A stretch of DNA of 64,000 nt from Hyperoodon ampullatus (taxonomy: Eukaryota; Chordata; Mammalia; Artiodactyla; Ziphiidae), in the NCBI GenBank assembly GCA_949752795.1, contig OX457064.1, positions 45,194,368 to 45,258,367 of the forward strand, given 5' to 3'. Below, in pieces: positions 1 through 11,934 of this stretch. Made by a program: the position numbers and the translations under genes. Each line of letters begins with the position of its first letter. Positions within the stretch are counted from its first letter, which is position 1. Under the pieces are notes generated by a model. It saw only the letters and a program-made list of their open reading frames with translations. It was not told where the DNA came from and did no database searches.

Positions 1-439
1 CAATCAAGGGCTAAGTCTTCTAGAAGTTTTACATGTAATAGACAAACATTTATATTCAGGAAATAGTTATAGCCTTTGCTATATGAATATCACACTTATT
101 TTCAAAGAAGAGGAAGGAAATTTTAAAAGTGTACATATTGTGCATGGCCATCTTGATATTGTTTTAGATGTAAGCTATTGGTTTGAATAAGAGCCTTTCC
201 AGTACCAGGATTTATGATGTAATGCCTTTTAAATAAAAGTTCAATTAAATTTATTTCACTTTTCTGTCAATACTTTTGGGAAGCATCATTTTTATCACAT
301 TTACCCACTTTTTATTGTGGAAACTAGAATAAGATTTTAAAAATTATATGTTTGGTATCAATTTATGTCTATTTAGAATTTAATATATTGACAGCTTTCT
401 TAAAAAGTAAAATCATAAACGTCATTGATCATACTTTCC
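1..439. other. Unique AT-rich intergenic DNA
   Basis: I see no open frame of note, no repeat consensus and no splice-bounded exon here. Base composition is AT-rich, like most of the window outside the SINEs. Confidence 0.5.
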
Positions 440-603
440 ATATATATATAGATATAGATATTGTGAGTGTGTATACATATATTCACTATACATAACCACA
501 TACATACACAATATAGTGAATGTGTGTGTATATATATATATATATATACACATTCACTATATATACATACAAACATGCATTTACATTCACACATACACAC
601 ACA
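440..603. repeat. TA/TG/CA simple repeat with a long palindrome
   Basis: Alternating purine-pyrimidine sequence made of (TA)n, (TG)n and (CA)n runs. The arm at 511-524 is the exact reverse complement of 549-562, and the TG/TA/CA spacer between them is itself largely self-complementary, so about 50 bases could extrude as a cruciform. Frames on both strands here are translations of the simple repeat and are not genes. Confidence 0.85.
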
Positions 604-3600
604 TTCTAGAAACAACATCACAAGAGTGACTAAAAAGGTTGCTTGTTATCCTATACTCAGACCTCTCGTAAAAACTGTTTCTGCTCAACCAACCTATTTT
701 TGTCATTGTTCTGTTACTTTGGGGACTTACTGCTATCCTATTAGAGTACCCAGCATATAGTCAGTGAACAAAATACTCTTTCTGTTGATGGCAATAACGT
801 TTTTCTCTAAAAAGCGCCATCCCACCTGTGAATATAGCAATACAGTTAATATTTTCTATTGCTGTGGCTTTCCATAAAATGGTAAACACCATTTCCTACA
901 AGAGATATATGTTACAGGCCATCAAAAACAACATCAGGGGTTCATTTTCATTTGTATAGCAGAAATATCATTTTTACTAATTTTCCCACCAATGCATCCC
1001 GAAGTATTTTATCTAGTCTGTTATTCTTTTCAGAGAGGAGATATTATGTTTCATCTAATACATTTTCACATTTGTGGACACTAAAAATCTAGAATCAACT
1101 AAACTGTGGGTTAATCTATTTCTGAGATGAAAAAAAAACATTGGTGACCATTATACATTCAACTCTGCCAGGAGGCATCTCTAGCATTGGGGTCAATGTA
1201 TTTTCATCTAAATACTTAGCTAACTTGTCCTCAGTCTGGTTCTGCCACTTGAACACAGCAAACCTCAGATCTGCTATGAATGGGCTGTGGTATAGGATTA
1301 CCAAAATCCATTTCTACAGTGTTCAGACAGTCCCTGTAGAGAGAATATGTGTGTAACTACCAGAGTTTCTGTAACAGATTTGAAGTCAAGATGTGCTAAG
1401 GTCGGAGGAAGTTAAAAGAAGTTGACAGACTGCTTTTGACTTCTCTTTAAAAATGTATATATTGCATTGGATTTGGAGCACGTAACTTTATTACTTTATT
1501 CAAAGAGGTTCTTCTTACCTCATTCCATATCATTTCTACAGGTGACTTAAGAAATTACATTTTTGTGATTCCTTGGTTCTTTGGTAAATTCATTGTTCTA
1601 TTTTGCTCTGTTTTTAATTACCAAATGGAATGACCTCTAAAGCAAAAACAGAAGCTTTGAAGGTATTAATGATTTGCTCAAAACTGCTGAAGATATAGGA
1701 ACCTTGGAGAAATTGCTATAATGGCACCACAAATGTGTGCCATTACAAAGATAACCATTAAAATGCACTGTGATATTGGACCTATATTATATTAGCTTTC
1801 CTTTTTTTATAAAAGGTACTCTTGGCCTGACACCTTTGTGCTCTGTAGAGTCTTAGATTCTTCCTATTTATGGCAATTCCTTTGTACCTCCTTTATACTG
1901 CAATTTTTGGGGTCTTTTTTTGAGTTCGTTTTCAGTTCCTAAACTTAAAACACCATGATGTTTCTTACTGCTTTTACAGAAATGCATATTTTATTTGGCC
2001 CCATATCATTCAAGACAGACTCACTGAAACTTGGAACTGCTGAAAACATTTACTAATCTTCTACTGCTATTTGCAATTGGAGGCAACTGTCTCCTTACAT
2101 CCCTTTCACACTCAACTCAATGAAAATTAAAATTGACAGAAACAATTTCTAGAAGGAAAGTGGGAAAAAAGGAACAAAGGAGTTGAAAATATTTATCCTC
2201 TTTTTTACATTAAGGCCACTGTACATTGTAAGTTTGTTTCTATTTTAATGATACTTCAAATACATAACCTGCACGCATTCAAATTACAAAAAGGAAATCA
2301 ATATAAAATACCTTTTTTGAATGCTAAGACAAAAACTATTTGGGATAGTTCATTATGTACAGTCTGTATGTGAGTCAATTGATTCTCAAAAGCTATTGTT
2401 ATAAGAGGTAAAATGAATGGACACGAATTGAAAAGAGTTTTAAGATCACAGTGCGTTAAAACTTACAAAATACTTTGTTTTGCCATGGTTTTTCAGTGGT
2501 GTAGGTCAAATAATCTGTATAACATTATAGTAGATACTGCAGCATTATTCTTGTCTTTTCATATCTGTGCAATGAATATTTTGCTTTAACTATAAGTGAA
2601 AGACATGGTTGACTGAAAAGAAATTGAGTGGGCAAATCTCATGCTTCAGGGTTTCATATCCAGATGTTATTTCTTTCCACTAAAAACTTACAGCAGAGGT
2701 TGCAAACCAGTACCTGTGTGGACAGTTTATAAGCAAGTTTGTCGTTGTTTGTTTGTCATGCACATTTAGGAACTTTTACCTATTTATCTGGATGTTTTGC
2801 ATTACTTAAAAAAAGCTGATGGCAACACTGGATTCTGATTCCTCCAAGGCAGTGTTGGCTGGGACCAAGTATTTCAGACAGAGAAGGAAAAATTTCTTGT
2901 TTATGTAGTTTGCAGACATTTACTAAATTAACATATCAATGCATTTGCAGAAATAGTCCTTTTATATCACATGGGTTTTACTATTTGTTCTCAAGTAATT
3001 TCCAAATATTGTTTTGGGGGGAAGCCCTTTAACACTGCAGATAATTCTGTTAACTTTTAGAAAATTGAATAAAATATTTTGCAATTTTCATGGATACATA
3101 GTGAAGTTAAGAGAAATAATTGCAGGCAACATAGTTAGTTTTAGGTAAGCATGTTATTTTATGTAAATTTTATTTTAATTCCATCTTTAATAGTGAACAT
3201 ATATAAAGATAATTTTAACTTTTCTCTCATTTGACAGCTTTGATAAAAATTGCTTTATTTATTTAATGATTATAAGGAAAACTGATTTGTAAACACAGAT
3301 GCTAAAAATTACATTTTATTTCAGGTTTAATTTGGGAATTAAATATAGGTTGATATTTAAATACCTATACAAAATAAGATATACTGATATCAAAATCTTA
3401 TTTTTAGAATTCTAATATTTTATTCTGAAATGATTTTTACATTTAAGTTTTAATTCTTTGTAAGTGCTTTTCAAATAACACATTACAAATATGGACAGTC
3501 TTAAACCCTATATATTTAAAACAAACCAAATTGGATATAATCATAACTCCTTTATCCATCTTTGTTTATGAGATATTACAATTTGATGTGCCATAGAATT

Positions 3601-4337
3601 TTGACTGCAAAACACAATTTATGACCTGATTGAGGTTAGCTTGAGATAAGTTTGCAGAAAACTTACAATTTTATGTTTCTCTTTAACTTGTTTTCTAACA
3701 TCACTATTCTTTATGTTATAAACAATAGCCTATGTGTCATAAGTTAAACAATAGTATTTGACCAAGTTAAAAATTGGAAGTCTTTTAGGTAGATGTTTAA
3801 ATAGATGTCTCAGTGAAAATACCTATACTGTCTAATGCTACTCAGGTCCATCTGTGTGAGAAGCCAGATGAGGGCACAGGTCCTTGCAGACCCATCTGAT
3901 CTTCAGAAATGCCAGCTGTCATCACTTGATATGCATTACGTGGATTCTAAATTTGTAATTGGTTCTGTTTCAAAGGAAAAAAAATCAAATTTCTTAATTA
4001 AAAAAATAGACATTATCAGTATTCCTTCCCACTCCCCATCCACTACCACCACCACCAACTCCAGGAATTAAAAGTCTGCTATTCAAAATTCTGGATTACT
4101 ATTTATGACCAGAATCAGAAATGTCTCAAGTTATCAAAATACATTTTAATATCTGTGTTATGATTTTTATCTCATTCTTTACCCATTCGTTAGTGCAATG
4201 CAATAATCTAAAGCGAGCCTTAGAGAAACAAAGGAGAAATAAAGTGTTTGAAAAGTCTAGAAATTATGCCAAAAACTCCAAGTGCTAGAAGGCAGCCTGG
4301 GTTATAGAATGTCCAGTGAGTGCTTGCTTGACTTATT
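604..4337. other. Unique AT-rich intergenic DNA, no gene seen
   Basis: About 3.7 kb without a recognisable gene or young repeat. Short frames on both strands around 1116-1356 overlap each other and show no family resemblance. The frame at 3835-4071 ends in a CCACCACCACC-rich stretch and is not recognisable. Old, highly diverged repeats could be hidden here. Confidence 0.45.
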
Positions 4338-5908
4338 TCCCACTTTCTTTCTTCCTTCTTTCCTTCCTCTAATTTTATTTATTTAGTTATTATTGAAGTA
4401 TATTTGCTGTACAATATTATATGTCACAGGTGTACAATATAGTGATTCACAATTTTAAAGGTTATATTCCACTTATTGTTATTATAAAATATTGACTCTA
4501 TTCCCTGTATTGTACAATATATCCCTGTAGATTATTTTATACCTAATAATTTATACCTCTTACTCTGCTACACCTATATTGCCCCTCCCCTTCCCTCTCC
4601 ACACTTGTAACCACTGGTTTGTTTTGTTATATTCACTAGGGGGTTTTTTGTTGTTTTTTTTAGACTCCACATGTAAGTGATGTCGCACAGGATTTGTCTT
4701 TCTCTGTTTGACTTATTTCACTTAGCATAAGGCCCTCCAGGTCCATCTGTGGTGCTGCAAATGGCAAAATTTCATGCTTTTTTGTGGCTGAGTAGTATGC
4801 CATTGTATATGTACAACACAGCTTTCTCCATTCATCTGTTGATGGACAGTTAGGTTGCTTCCATATCTTGGTACTTGTAAATAATGCTTCAGTGAACATT
4901 GGGGTGAATTATCTTTTCAAATTAGTGTTGTTTTTTTCAGATATATATCCAGGAGTGGAATTACTAGGTCATGCGGTAGTTATATTTTTAGGTTTTTGAG
5001 AAACCTCCATACTGTTTTCCATAGTGGCTGAACCAGCTTACATTCCCACCAACAGAGTATGAGGGTTCCCTTTCTCCACTTCCTTGCCGACATTTGCTAT
5101 CTGTGTTCCTTGAAAGGTGTGAGGTTTTATCTCATTGTGGTTTTGTTTTGCATTTCCCTGATGATTAGTGATATTGAACATCTTTTCATATGCCTATTGA
5201 CCATCTGCATTTCCTCTTTGGGAAAATGTCTATTCAGTTCTTCTGCCCATTTTTAAAATCAGGCTGTTTGCCTTTTTTTTTTTTTGCGGTACGCGGGCCT
5301 CTCACTGTTGTGGCCTCACCCATTGCGGAGCACAGGCTCCGGACACGCAGGGTCAGCGGCCATGGCTCACGGGCCTAGTCACTCCACGGCATGTGGGATC
5401 TTCCCAGACCGGGACACGAACCCGTGTCCCCTGCATCGGCAGGTGGACTCCCAACCACTGTGCCACCAGGGAAGCCCCTGTTTGCTTTTTTTTTTGATGT
5501 TGAGTTGCATGAACTGTTTATATATGTTGGATATTAACCCCTTATCAGTCATTTCATTTGCAAATATTTTCTCTCATTCAGTAGGTTGTCTTTTTGTTTT
5601 GCTTTGTTTCCTTTGCTGTGGAAAAGCTTTTAAGTTTAATTAGGTCCCATTTGTTTATTTTTGCTTTTGTTTCCATTACTTTAAGAGACAGATCCGAAAA
5701 ATATTGCTGTAATTTATGTCAAAGAGTGTTCGCCTATGTTTTCCTCTAGGAGTTTTATATTATCCGGTCTTACGTTTAGGTCTTTACTCCATTTTGAGTT
5801 TATTTTTATATAACGTGTTAGAGAAGGTTCTAAGTTCATTCTTTCACATATAGCTGTCCAGTTTCCCCAGCACCACATACTGAAGAGACCTTTTTTTTTG
5901 GTTACCAC
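4338..5908 (-). mobile_element. LINE-1 fragment, minus strand, 5'-truncated
   Basis: Antisense L1 3' end. A pyrimidine-rich run (4338-4373) stands where the reversed A tail should be. It is followed by 3' UTR-like sequence and then the C-terminal part of ORF2 on the minus strand. The ORF2 frame at 4660-4899 contains the typical 'WKQPNCPSTDEW' and 'YYSATKKHEI' blocks. The element stops near 5908, so it is 5'-truncated. It is split by a SINE at 5271-5477, and the L1 text resumes directly after that. Several frameshifts and stops make it non-functional. The subfamily is older than the cetartiodactyl L1s at 26 and 43 kb. Confidence 0.9.
5271..5477 (-). mobile_element. CHR-type tRNA-derived SINE (minus), inside L1
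   Basis: Reads poly-T, then the 'gcggtacgcgggcct' tail region, then the reversed tRNA-like head ending 'caccagggaagccc'. On the minus strand this gives the pol III A-box region ('tggtggcacagtgg') and B box. The short flanking repeat 'ctgtttgc' (5263-5270 and just after the head) marks the target-site duplication within the host L1. Confidence 0.95.
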
Positions 5909-6069
5909 TAATAGAAATCAGAGTATAGCATGCAAAAATGCAAGAGTAAATTCATCATTAAATAAGCTAAAAACAATATAAATATTCAGTAATCTAGTAT
6001 ATTTATTTAGTATTTAATATCACTATACTTAAGATATATATTTATATAGTATTTATATAGCATTGGATA
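5909..6069. other. AT-rich spacer
   Basis: TATA/ATTT-rich sequence between the L1 and an MLT1-like LTR. No feature is seen. Confidence 0.4.
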
Positions 6070-6440
6070 CTGGCATTTTTCCAGAAATGGCCACAACCAC
6101 TTCTTTTGGTTACCACATGCTTTTCTAGAATTTTGCAATTCTCCATTAAGATGTAGAATCCACCTTCACTTTGATCTTGGGCCTTTATGAGTGCCTTTAC
6201 ATATAGAATTTATGCTGCATGACTTACTTCCAAAGTTAGATCGTGAAAGGTGATATGTCTTCTACCTGGTCTTCACAGACTCAGGACACTTATCCTTAGA
6301 ACCCAGCCACTCTGCTGTAAGGAAGTAGAGAACAGGCTAAGTAAGGTCTTAGAGAGTAGCCAGTGTCAGTCACCATAAATGGGAGGGAACAAGCGTTCAG
6401 ATAATTCTAGCCCCCAGCTTTCAAGCTGCCCTGTTGACAC
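6070..6440 (+). mobile_element. MLT1-like (ERVL-MaLR) LTR relic, plus strand
   Basis: The order of blocks follows the MLT1 LTR consensus. First comes 'ctccattaagatgtagaatc', then a stretch around 'tgcatgacttacttccaaagttag', then a degraded 'aaaggtgatatg' where the consensus has the LTR's own short transcript start region. It is heavily diverged and lacks a clear 3' end. It may be an LTR of a neighbouring MaLR subfamily. Confidence 0.55.
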
Positions 6441-6571
6441 AGAGTGAAGGAGAAAGCCTAGATCTTATATATTACCTTGAAGAAGATATAATCAACTACC
6501 TATATTTATATCATCTATCATGAAACCCTTATACAAATATACTTTTACTATGATTAAAACATATAAGACCA

Positions 6572-6772
6572 GGCTTCCCTGGTGGCGCAGTGTTTGGGAG
6601 TCCGTCTGCCAATGCAGGGGACACGGGTTTGTGTCCCGGTCCGGGAGGATCCCACATGCCGCGGAGCGGCTGGGCCCGTGAGCCATGGCCGCTGAGCCTG
6701 CGCACCCGGAGCCTGTGCTCCACAACGGGAGAGGCCACAACAGTGAGAGGCCCGCGTACCACACACAAAAAA
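6572..6772 (+). mobile_element. CHR-type SINE (plus) with perfect target-site duplication
   Basis: Complete sense copy: 'gcttccctggtggcgcagtg' head, B box 'gggtttgtgtcccgg', body 'ccgcggagcggctgggcccg' and a short A tail. It is flanked by the duplication 'atataagacca' (6561-6571 and 6773-6783). It lies about 1.1 kb from the minus-strand copy at 5271, so the two form an inverted SINE pair. Confidence 0.97.
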
Positions 6773-6784
6773 ATATAAGACCAA

Positions 6785-7469
6785 GAATTTGGCCTAGAAA
6801 CTTATAAAAATTTTGTTGAAACTATTTTATAAATACTATACTTAAGGTATATGTTTCTAACGATTTTTTAATGTATTAGAATATATGTTAAATAATTTTA
6901 ATGGGGCCTTCAAATCTATTTACAATGTTTCTAAGTGGAATACAGCAAATACACTGTATTCATTTTGATCGCTAGCCCTAGAATGGTGCCCATTTGTTCA
7001 AATAAACAGACATAAACTTTATAAAAACTGATTTTTATTTATCATTTGCTCATAGTGGGACATTTTCTTCCTTTGTATTTAATAAGAGAATTATAGAGTA
7101 GTAAAACATTGCAATAATTATTTCATTATCATGTTTTAAGTTGAAGGATATTTACTACCTATCTCTTGTGAATATTGTGAAATCATTCACTTTTAAACAT
7201 CTTTAAATCCTCCTGTGAAAAGTGTCATAAAATATACTATACCATTGTGATTCTTCCATCCCTTTCTAGGCTGTCATCTTAGTTGTCACTTTTCCTCTGG
7301 GAAAGTGTTCTAAAGATGGTTTTGCAGAACATCTTAGTAGGGCTTTAAACTAAGTGTCTGAAACCATTCACTATGAACAGGGTAAATTGGGTTATGTTGG
7401 AATGACAGTATATTCATTTGCAAGTCCCCTGACACAGTCATTTCAGCAACTTAACTTTAGCATTTACAG
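6785..7469. other. Unique AT-rich DNA
   Basis: No gene or recognisable repeat. If the block at 7470-8066 is a retrocopy on the minus strand, this would be its 3' side, but no reversed poly-A tract is obvious. Confidence 0.4.
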
Positions 7470-8066
7470 TCAGCTCCCAGCTGCAGAGGGAAATTCAATG
7501 GCCTCATTATTGTGTCTGAACTGAACTGTGTCAGGCAGGAGGAGATCCAGAGTCAGAGGCAGATTGGGGCCTTCCGGTTCATCTGCAGTTTGAGCTGGTT
7601 CAGCAGCAGCGGTAGAATCAGGAGGCAGGATAGCATCAGCTCTTCCGTGGCGAAGCTCTGGTTTGTCTGTAAATCCTAAACGAAAAGCAATTTTTGCCCT
7701 TTGAGGCACACAGAATTCTTTTGAACTCCTGTTGGATTCAGGGATCACAGGGATCAGCTTGACTCATTCAGAGGCAGCAGCTTTGGCAGCCAAAGAGGAT
7801 TGTCAGAGCCTATTTTCCTTTTAGCAGCAGGAGTAAGTACTGTAAAGAAACAGGGCTCAGGGAGGCTGCCTGATGCATAAACAGTATGTAATCCACTGAA
7901 TGTGCTGGGAATTAGAGAAGAAGGGGAACAGGAACACAATTTTGCTGATACTACAGTGGGGGCCGGCAGACCTCCATACCTTATAAACTACTGCTTGCTG
8001 GAGAGGCTTTTGTTTTTTCTTGGAGGAAGTGAGATGTCCCATGCATACTGAGCTGCCATCCGTCAT
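7470..8066 (-). pseudogene. Unassigned coding-like block, possible decayed gene fragment
   Basis: The minus strand shows three consecutive open stretches in shifted frames: 8066-7857, 7939-7754 and 7748-7470. The last runs 92 codons to a TGA-type end with a proline/alanine-rich, non-repetitive composition ('AILPPDSTAAAEPAQTADEP') and locally higher GC than its surroundings. A sequence resembling a splice acceptor ('ctgtttctttacag') precedes the second stretch. I do not recognise the protein. It could be a frameshifted processed pseudogene, a terminal exon, or chance. There is no start context or poly-A signal I can support. Confidence 0.25.
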
Positions 8067-9051
8067 AAATTAATCCCCATGATTTACCAAAAAGGGGAAA
8101 AACAGTAAGCTTCTGGCACTGAATTCTGAACAAATACCTCTCTTTCTTTATATTACTATATCATGTCACTTATTCAATCTATTAAATTATTTAGAAAATA
8201 AGCATGAGAGGATAGATTTTGGCTTAAGAGCTAAAATTAATGCAGCCGTCAAAATAAGCAAAGGATAATGCTGGGGTTAGCAGGGAAGCAACTGCTTTAT
8301 GCACAAGAGAGAAGAAAATACACTTCAAAGAACTGACTTAACTATTGTGTGAAATATGAAATATTTTCCTGGGGATTTGTATTATAGCCAGTATTTGACT
8401 TTTTGAGTAGACTTACAGACACTCTGGGCAGAAATAAATAAAGAAAATTATCATCGATCATTGGATATTTATGCTAAGGAGGACTGTTTTCTTCTTTCTT
8501 TGCCATTTGTTTAATGGCCCACACAGCATGACTCCTGAAGGCTATAGTTCCAAGCCCTGAAGGCACATGCCCCAAATCCAGAATGTGGCCTCCCCGTGCT
8601 AATTTACCAGCACTATTAAGAAGAAGGAAACTGAATGCAGGAAACAGCAACAGAAAAAAAGAAGGGCTTGGTCGAACACAGCACTTGCAGCTGTGTTTCT
8701 GTTCCTGAGGGAGCTCTGATTTGCCAGCCCTTCATGACAGTACTTTCAGGAGAGCAGGATTTGGCATGGTTTTCTTCCTGTGGAGGAAAAGAAGTGGCAG
8801 GAACTCCATTATTGCATTTTAAAATTGCCCTCTTCCTTCCCATTGAAAGGAGAAGATTTTAGGTTATTTCTCAGGATAATAAAATAATGAACCACAATTA
8901 GTCAATCCTTGTGAAAAAAAAGAATGTTTCCTTATATGATCTTTGTCAGCACAGTTGTGTCACTTAGATAGAAAGATGCCTTTCATTTATCGCTGTGATA
9001 TTTTGAAGACGGCTGTGATGTTATAAAAGCAGTTTTAGAAGATTGATTCAA
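8067..9051. other. Unique DNA, no gene seen
   Basis: Both strands are open across about 8616-8862, but the two frames are mirror shadows and neither resembles a known family. Otherwise nothing is recognisable. Confidence 0.4.
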
Positions 9052-9525
9052 GCAGTATGAAATTTGAGGTGGAGGCATGGAATCCAGTTAGGAGGCTCTA
9101 ATAATAGACTACAGATGAGTAAATAAGAAAGACAGATCCAGCACAGAGATGGAAACTATTGACCATTGTTCTTGACTATGCAAAGTAAGAAGAGTTTAAG
9201 ATGTTGGCTATCTTTGTATCATGAGAAACTGGAAGCAAAGGAAGAGAAAATGCTTTGAAGGACATACGATGTGTTTAGTTTACTTTCAGTGTTTGTGCTG
9301 TCAGAGGACCTAAAATCAAAGTCTTGAGCAGAAGAGAGATATCAGTACAACTGACATAAATTTTGGAGTTATCAGCACAAATGTAATCTTGGAAATGGGT
9401 GCAGTTTCCCTGGAAAAGAAAGTATTGTGAGAAGAGAAGAAACTAAGGGCAGAACCTTGAGGAATCCCAACATTAAAAAAAGAGAGATGGTAAACATTTA
9501 AAGATTTAAAGAGATTCCTCAAATC
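9052..9525 (-). mobile_element. LINE-2 fragment, minus strand
   Basis: Antisense L2 ORF2 region. Landmarks in the expected order are 'ccagttaggaggctctaata', 'aaattttggagttatcagca', 'agagaagaaactaaggg' and 'aaccttgaggaatcccaaca' (the reversed 'GVPQGS...' polymerase region). It is old and diverged with no intact frame. Confidence 0.7.
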
Positions 9526-9530
9526 TTTTA

Positions 9531-10299
9531 TGTTGGGGAGGAAGAAATTTTCCTCTACCCTTCAAGGTTCTTCTGGCTGGCCTAAAAATTAAATTGACAT
9601 AACACAGATTAACAGAAGAGAATCAAATAAAATAACACGTATGCATGGGAGAGATCCAGGAAAACTGAGTAACTCAAATGGCTGAAACTCTCACCTTAAA
9701 TGCCATCTTCAACTAAAGACAAAAGAGGGTGTTGGGAGTAGTGGTTTAGGACTTAAAAGGGGAGGAAAGCAATTTACATGGATATGGAAAAGCTAATGTT
9801 TGGCAAAGTATTTGCTGGGCTAGACAGAGACAATGGGACACAGAGAGGATTTTTTTTTTTTTTTTTTTTTTGCGGTACACGGGCCTTACTGTTGTGGCCC
9901 CTCCCGTTGCGGAGCACAGCCTCCGGACGCGCAGGCTCCGCGGCCATGGCTCACGGGCCCAGCCCCTCCGCGGCATGTGGGATCCTCCCAGACCAGGGCA
10001 CGAACCCGCGTCCCCTGCATCGGCAGGCGGACTCTCAACCACTGCGCCACCAGGGAAGCCAACAGAGAGGAATTTTAATAAACAGACTTCACTAGGTTTC
10101 TCCCTGTCTACACACTTAGTTCTACTATAGTATCTGTGGTTATAACTTCCTTCCTGGAACAGATCCTCTATCTACATTCTTCAGGCAGTTAAAGGAAAGG
10201 TCAAAGTTTCTTCCTGAGTCTTTTAGGCCTTTATTGTTTCAGCTTGAAATAATTTGGATGCCAAAGAGATTTTGGGATGGCAAATTTCGCTCTCCTACA
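9531..10299 (+). mobile_element. LTR-like element (copy 1), carrying a SINE
   Basis: Begins TG and ends CA ('tgttggggagg ... ctctcctaca'). The 4-bp direct repeat 'ttta' lies at 9527-9530 and 10300-10303, as expected for class I (ERV1-like) LTR insertion. The first ~130 bases match the element at 34082-34570 by eye ('ttctggctggcctaaaaatt' versus 'tttggctggtctaaggatt'). A SINE sits inside at 9850-10060. The orientation assignment and family name are uncertain. Confidence 0.55.
9850..10060 (-). mobile_element. CHR-type SINE (minus), inside LTR
   Basis: A run of about 21 T, then 'gcggtacacgggcc' and the reversed tRNA-like head ending 'accagggaagcc'. The flanking repeat 'cagagagga' (9841-9849) recurs as 'cagagagg' just after the head, marking the duplication within the older LTR. 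The copy lacks a few bases in the 'cctctcactgttgtgg' block (reads 'ccttactgttgtgg'). Confidence 0.95.
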
Positions 10300-11934
10300 T
10301 TTAGTTATAAGCATCGTTCTTTAAGAAAAATATGGACTGTTGGAATAAGTTTAAGAGACTATGAAGAGACGTAGAATGTGAAAAGCTGAAGAAAATTAGA
10401 GAAATAAGACTCAAGAGGCTGTAAATTCTTGGAGAACTACTATTTGGAAGAGACAAGTGGCCTTCTTTCTCTCCTCCCTTTCTCACTCTTCCTCCTTCTT
10501 CCTTTTATCTTCTTCCTCCTCCTTTTTTTTTTAATGTAGACAGTAAAAAAAAAAAAAAGTTCTAATTTGATATTCAACAAGGAAAGCTAAGACAAATCCA
10601 CTCACTATACATGATACAGTCTATTTAAGCTCTAAGTAGCTACTGCCCTGGGGTTATACATTTACTACCATTCAAGTTCTGTCTTGCTTACTGTGATTTG
10701 GGGGATTAAATATTACAAAGTAAAGGGCACAAATCTAATGCATTATTTTTAATAAGATAAGTCATCCTATCTTAAAATCACTCAGTTTTTCACTTTTCTC
10801 CAATATAGACTATTAAATATATGCCATCGTGTTCATATAAACAGATTATACAATTATACCTATGTTTGTTTTCTATTTCAGTCATTTGATTGCAAAACAT
10901 GAATATTTATTCAACTGAGAGTTGGTAGATTTAATTCAAACATTTAATATTTTAATAGTTTAGAATTTCACTACATTTTGATTGGAAAATATTATGATTT
11001 GGGTATCAGCGATTGGAAAAGTTTCTATGAAGACAATATTTATATTTTATATTCTATAATACAGTTTTGTTTTTATTTACTTCTCATAGAAATAGTAGAA
11101 AACAAAGAAGAATGATTAAAATCATTAAAATAGTTCATGAATATTTTATTATTTACTATCACTGAGCACTATATTAAGATGCTGTTGGTAATTGGGTGAG
11201 CTGCATCCACCATATTAAAGATGGGAAATTTGAGTTACAATGGGCTTAACATTTTTCAGTAAACAGGTAGATTTTATTCACCTTTTTTTCAATAACTGTC
11301 ACTGATAAGGTCTTTTATTGTCTTTGTCTCTGCCTCTTCTTTCCAAATCACAATGTCGCCTATACCCCCAAATAAGACCTTTCTTTTTAACATTAAGTTC
11401 TGATGTAATTTCTTGGTTTTTGTTATGTCTCCACAGCCCAAAGCTAATTTTTAAAATTGTACTCTAGAGTTAAATCAAATGCAGTTTCATTTTTTTCCCT
11501 CAGGTTATGCCCAAAAGTAAAGTAAAAAATGTTAAGAAATTTTCAAGATATTGGGTTCATCAAATGATGTATAATTTGATGACCACAATATATTGACCAA
11601 AAACTTGTAATTTAGTAACCTTAAGTTAAAGAAAAATTTTTGACTGGTTTATTTTCCTCTTTACCAACCCTTATATATTAAGCAGAATTATTAAACAGGT
11701 TTATCAAATTCCAGAAAGGGTAACTTTTCACAAGGGGACCAATGTGTGGAAACACAGTTCTTCCGAGCAAGTACTCTTAAACATTTGAGTCCGTAATTGT
11801 ATGTTGGCACCTCAGACTCCACATTTACTTTACTTAGGCAACAACAAACATTAAAGAAGTAACCGTAAGATTCATGTACTAGAAAAAAAATAAAAGCAAC
11901 AATACCACACATCTATTCAGACACACTTATACAA
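10300..11934. other. Unique AT-rich DNA
   Basis: Contains a pyrimidine-rich stretch (10463-10540: TCCTCC/TTCTTCC then poly-T) and a short poly-A. No gene or recognisable repeat was found in the remainder. Confidence 0.4.

Noticed and set aside
400..760. Overlapping frames with Tyr/Ile/His-rich peptides
   Set aside because: Translation of the TA/TG/CA simple repeat.
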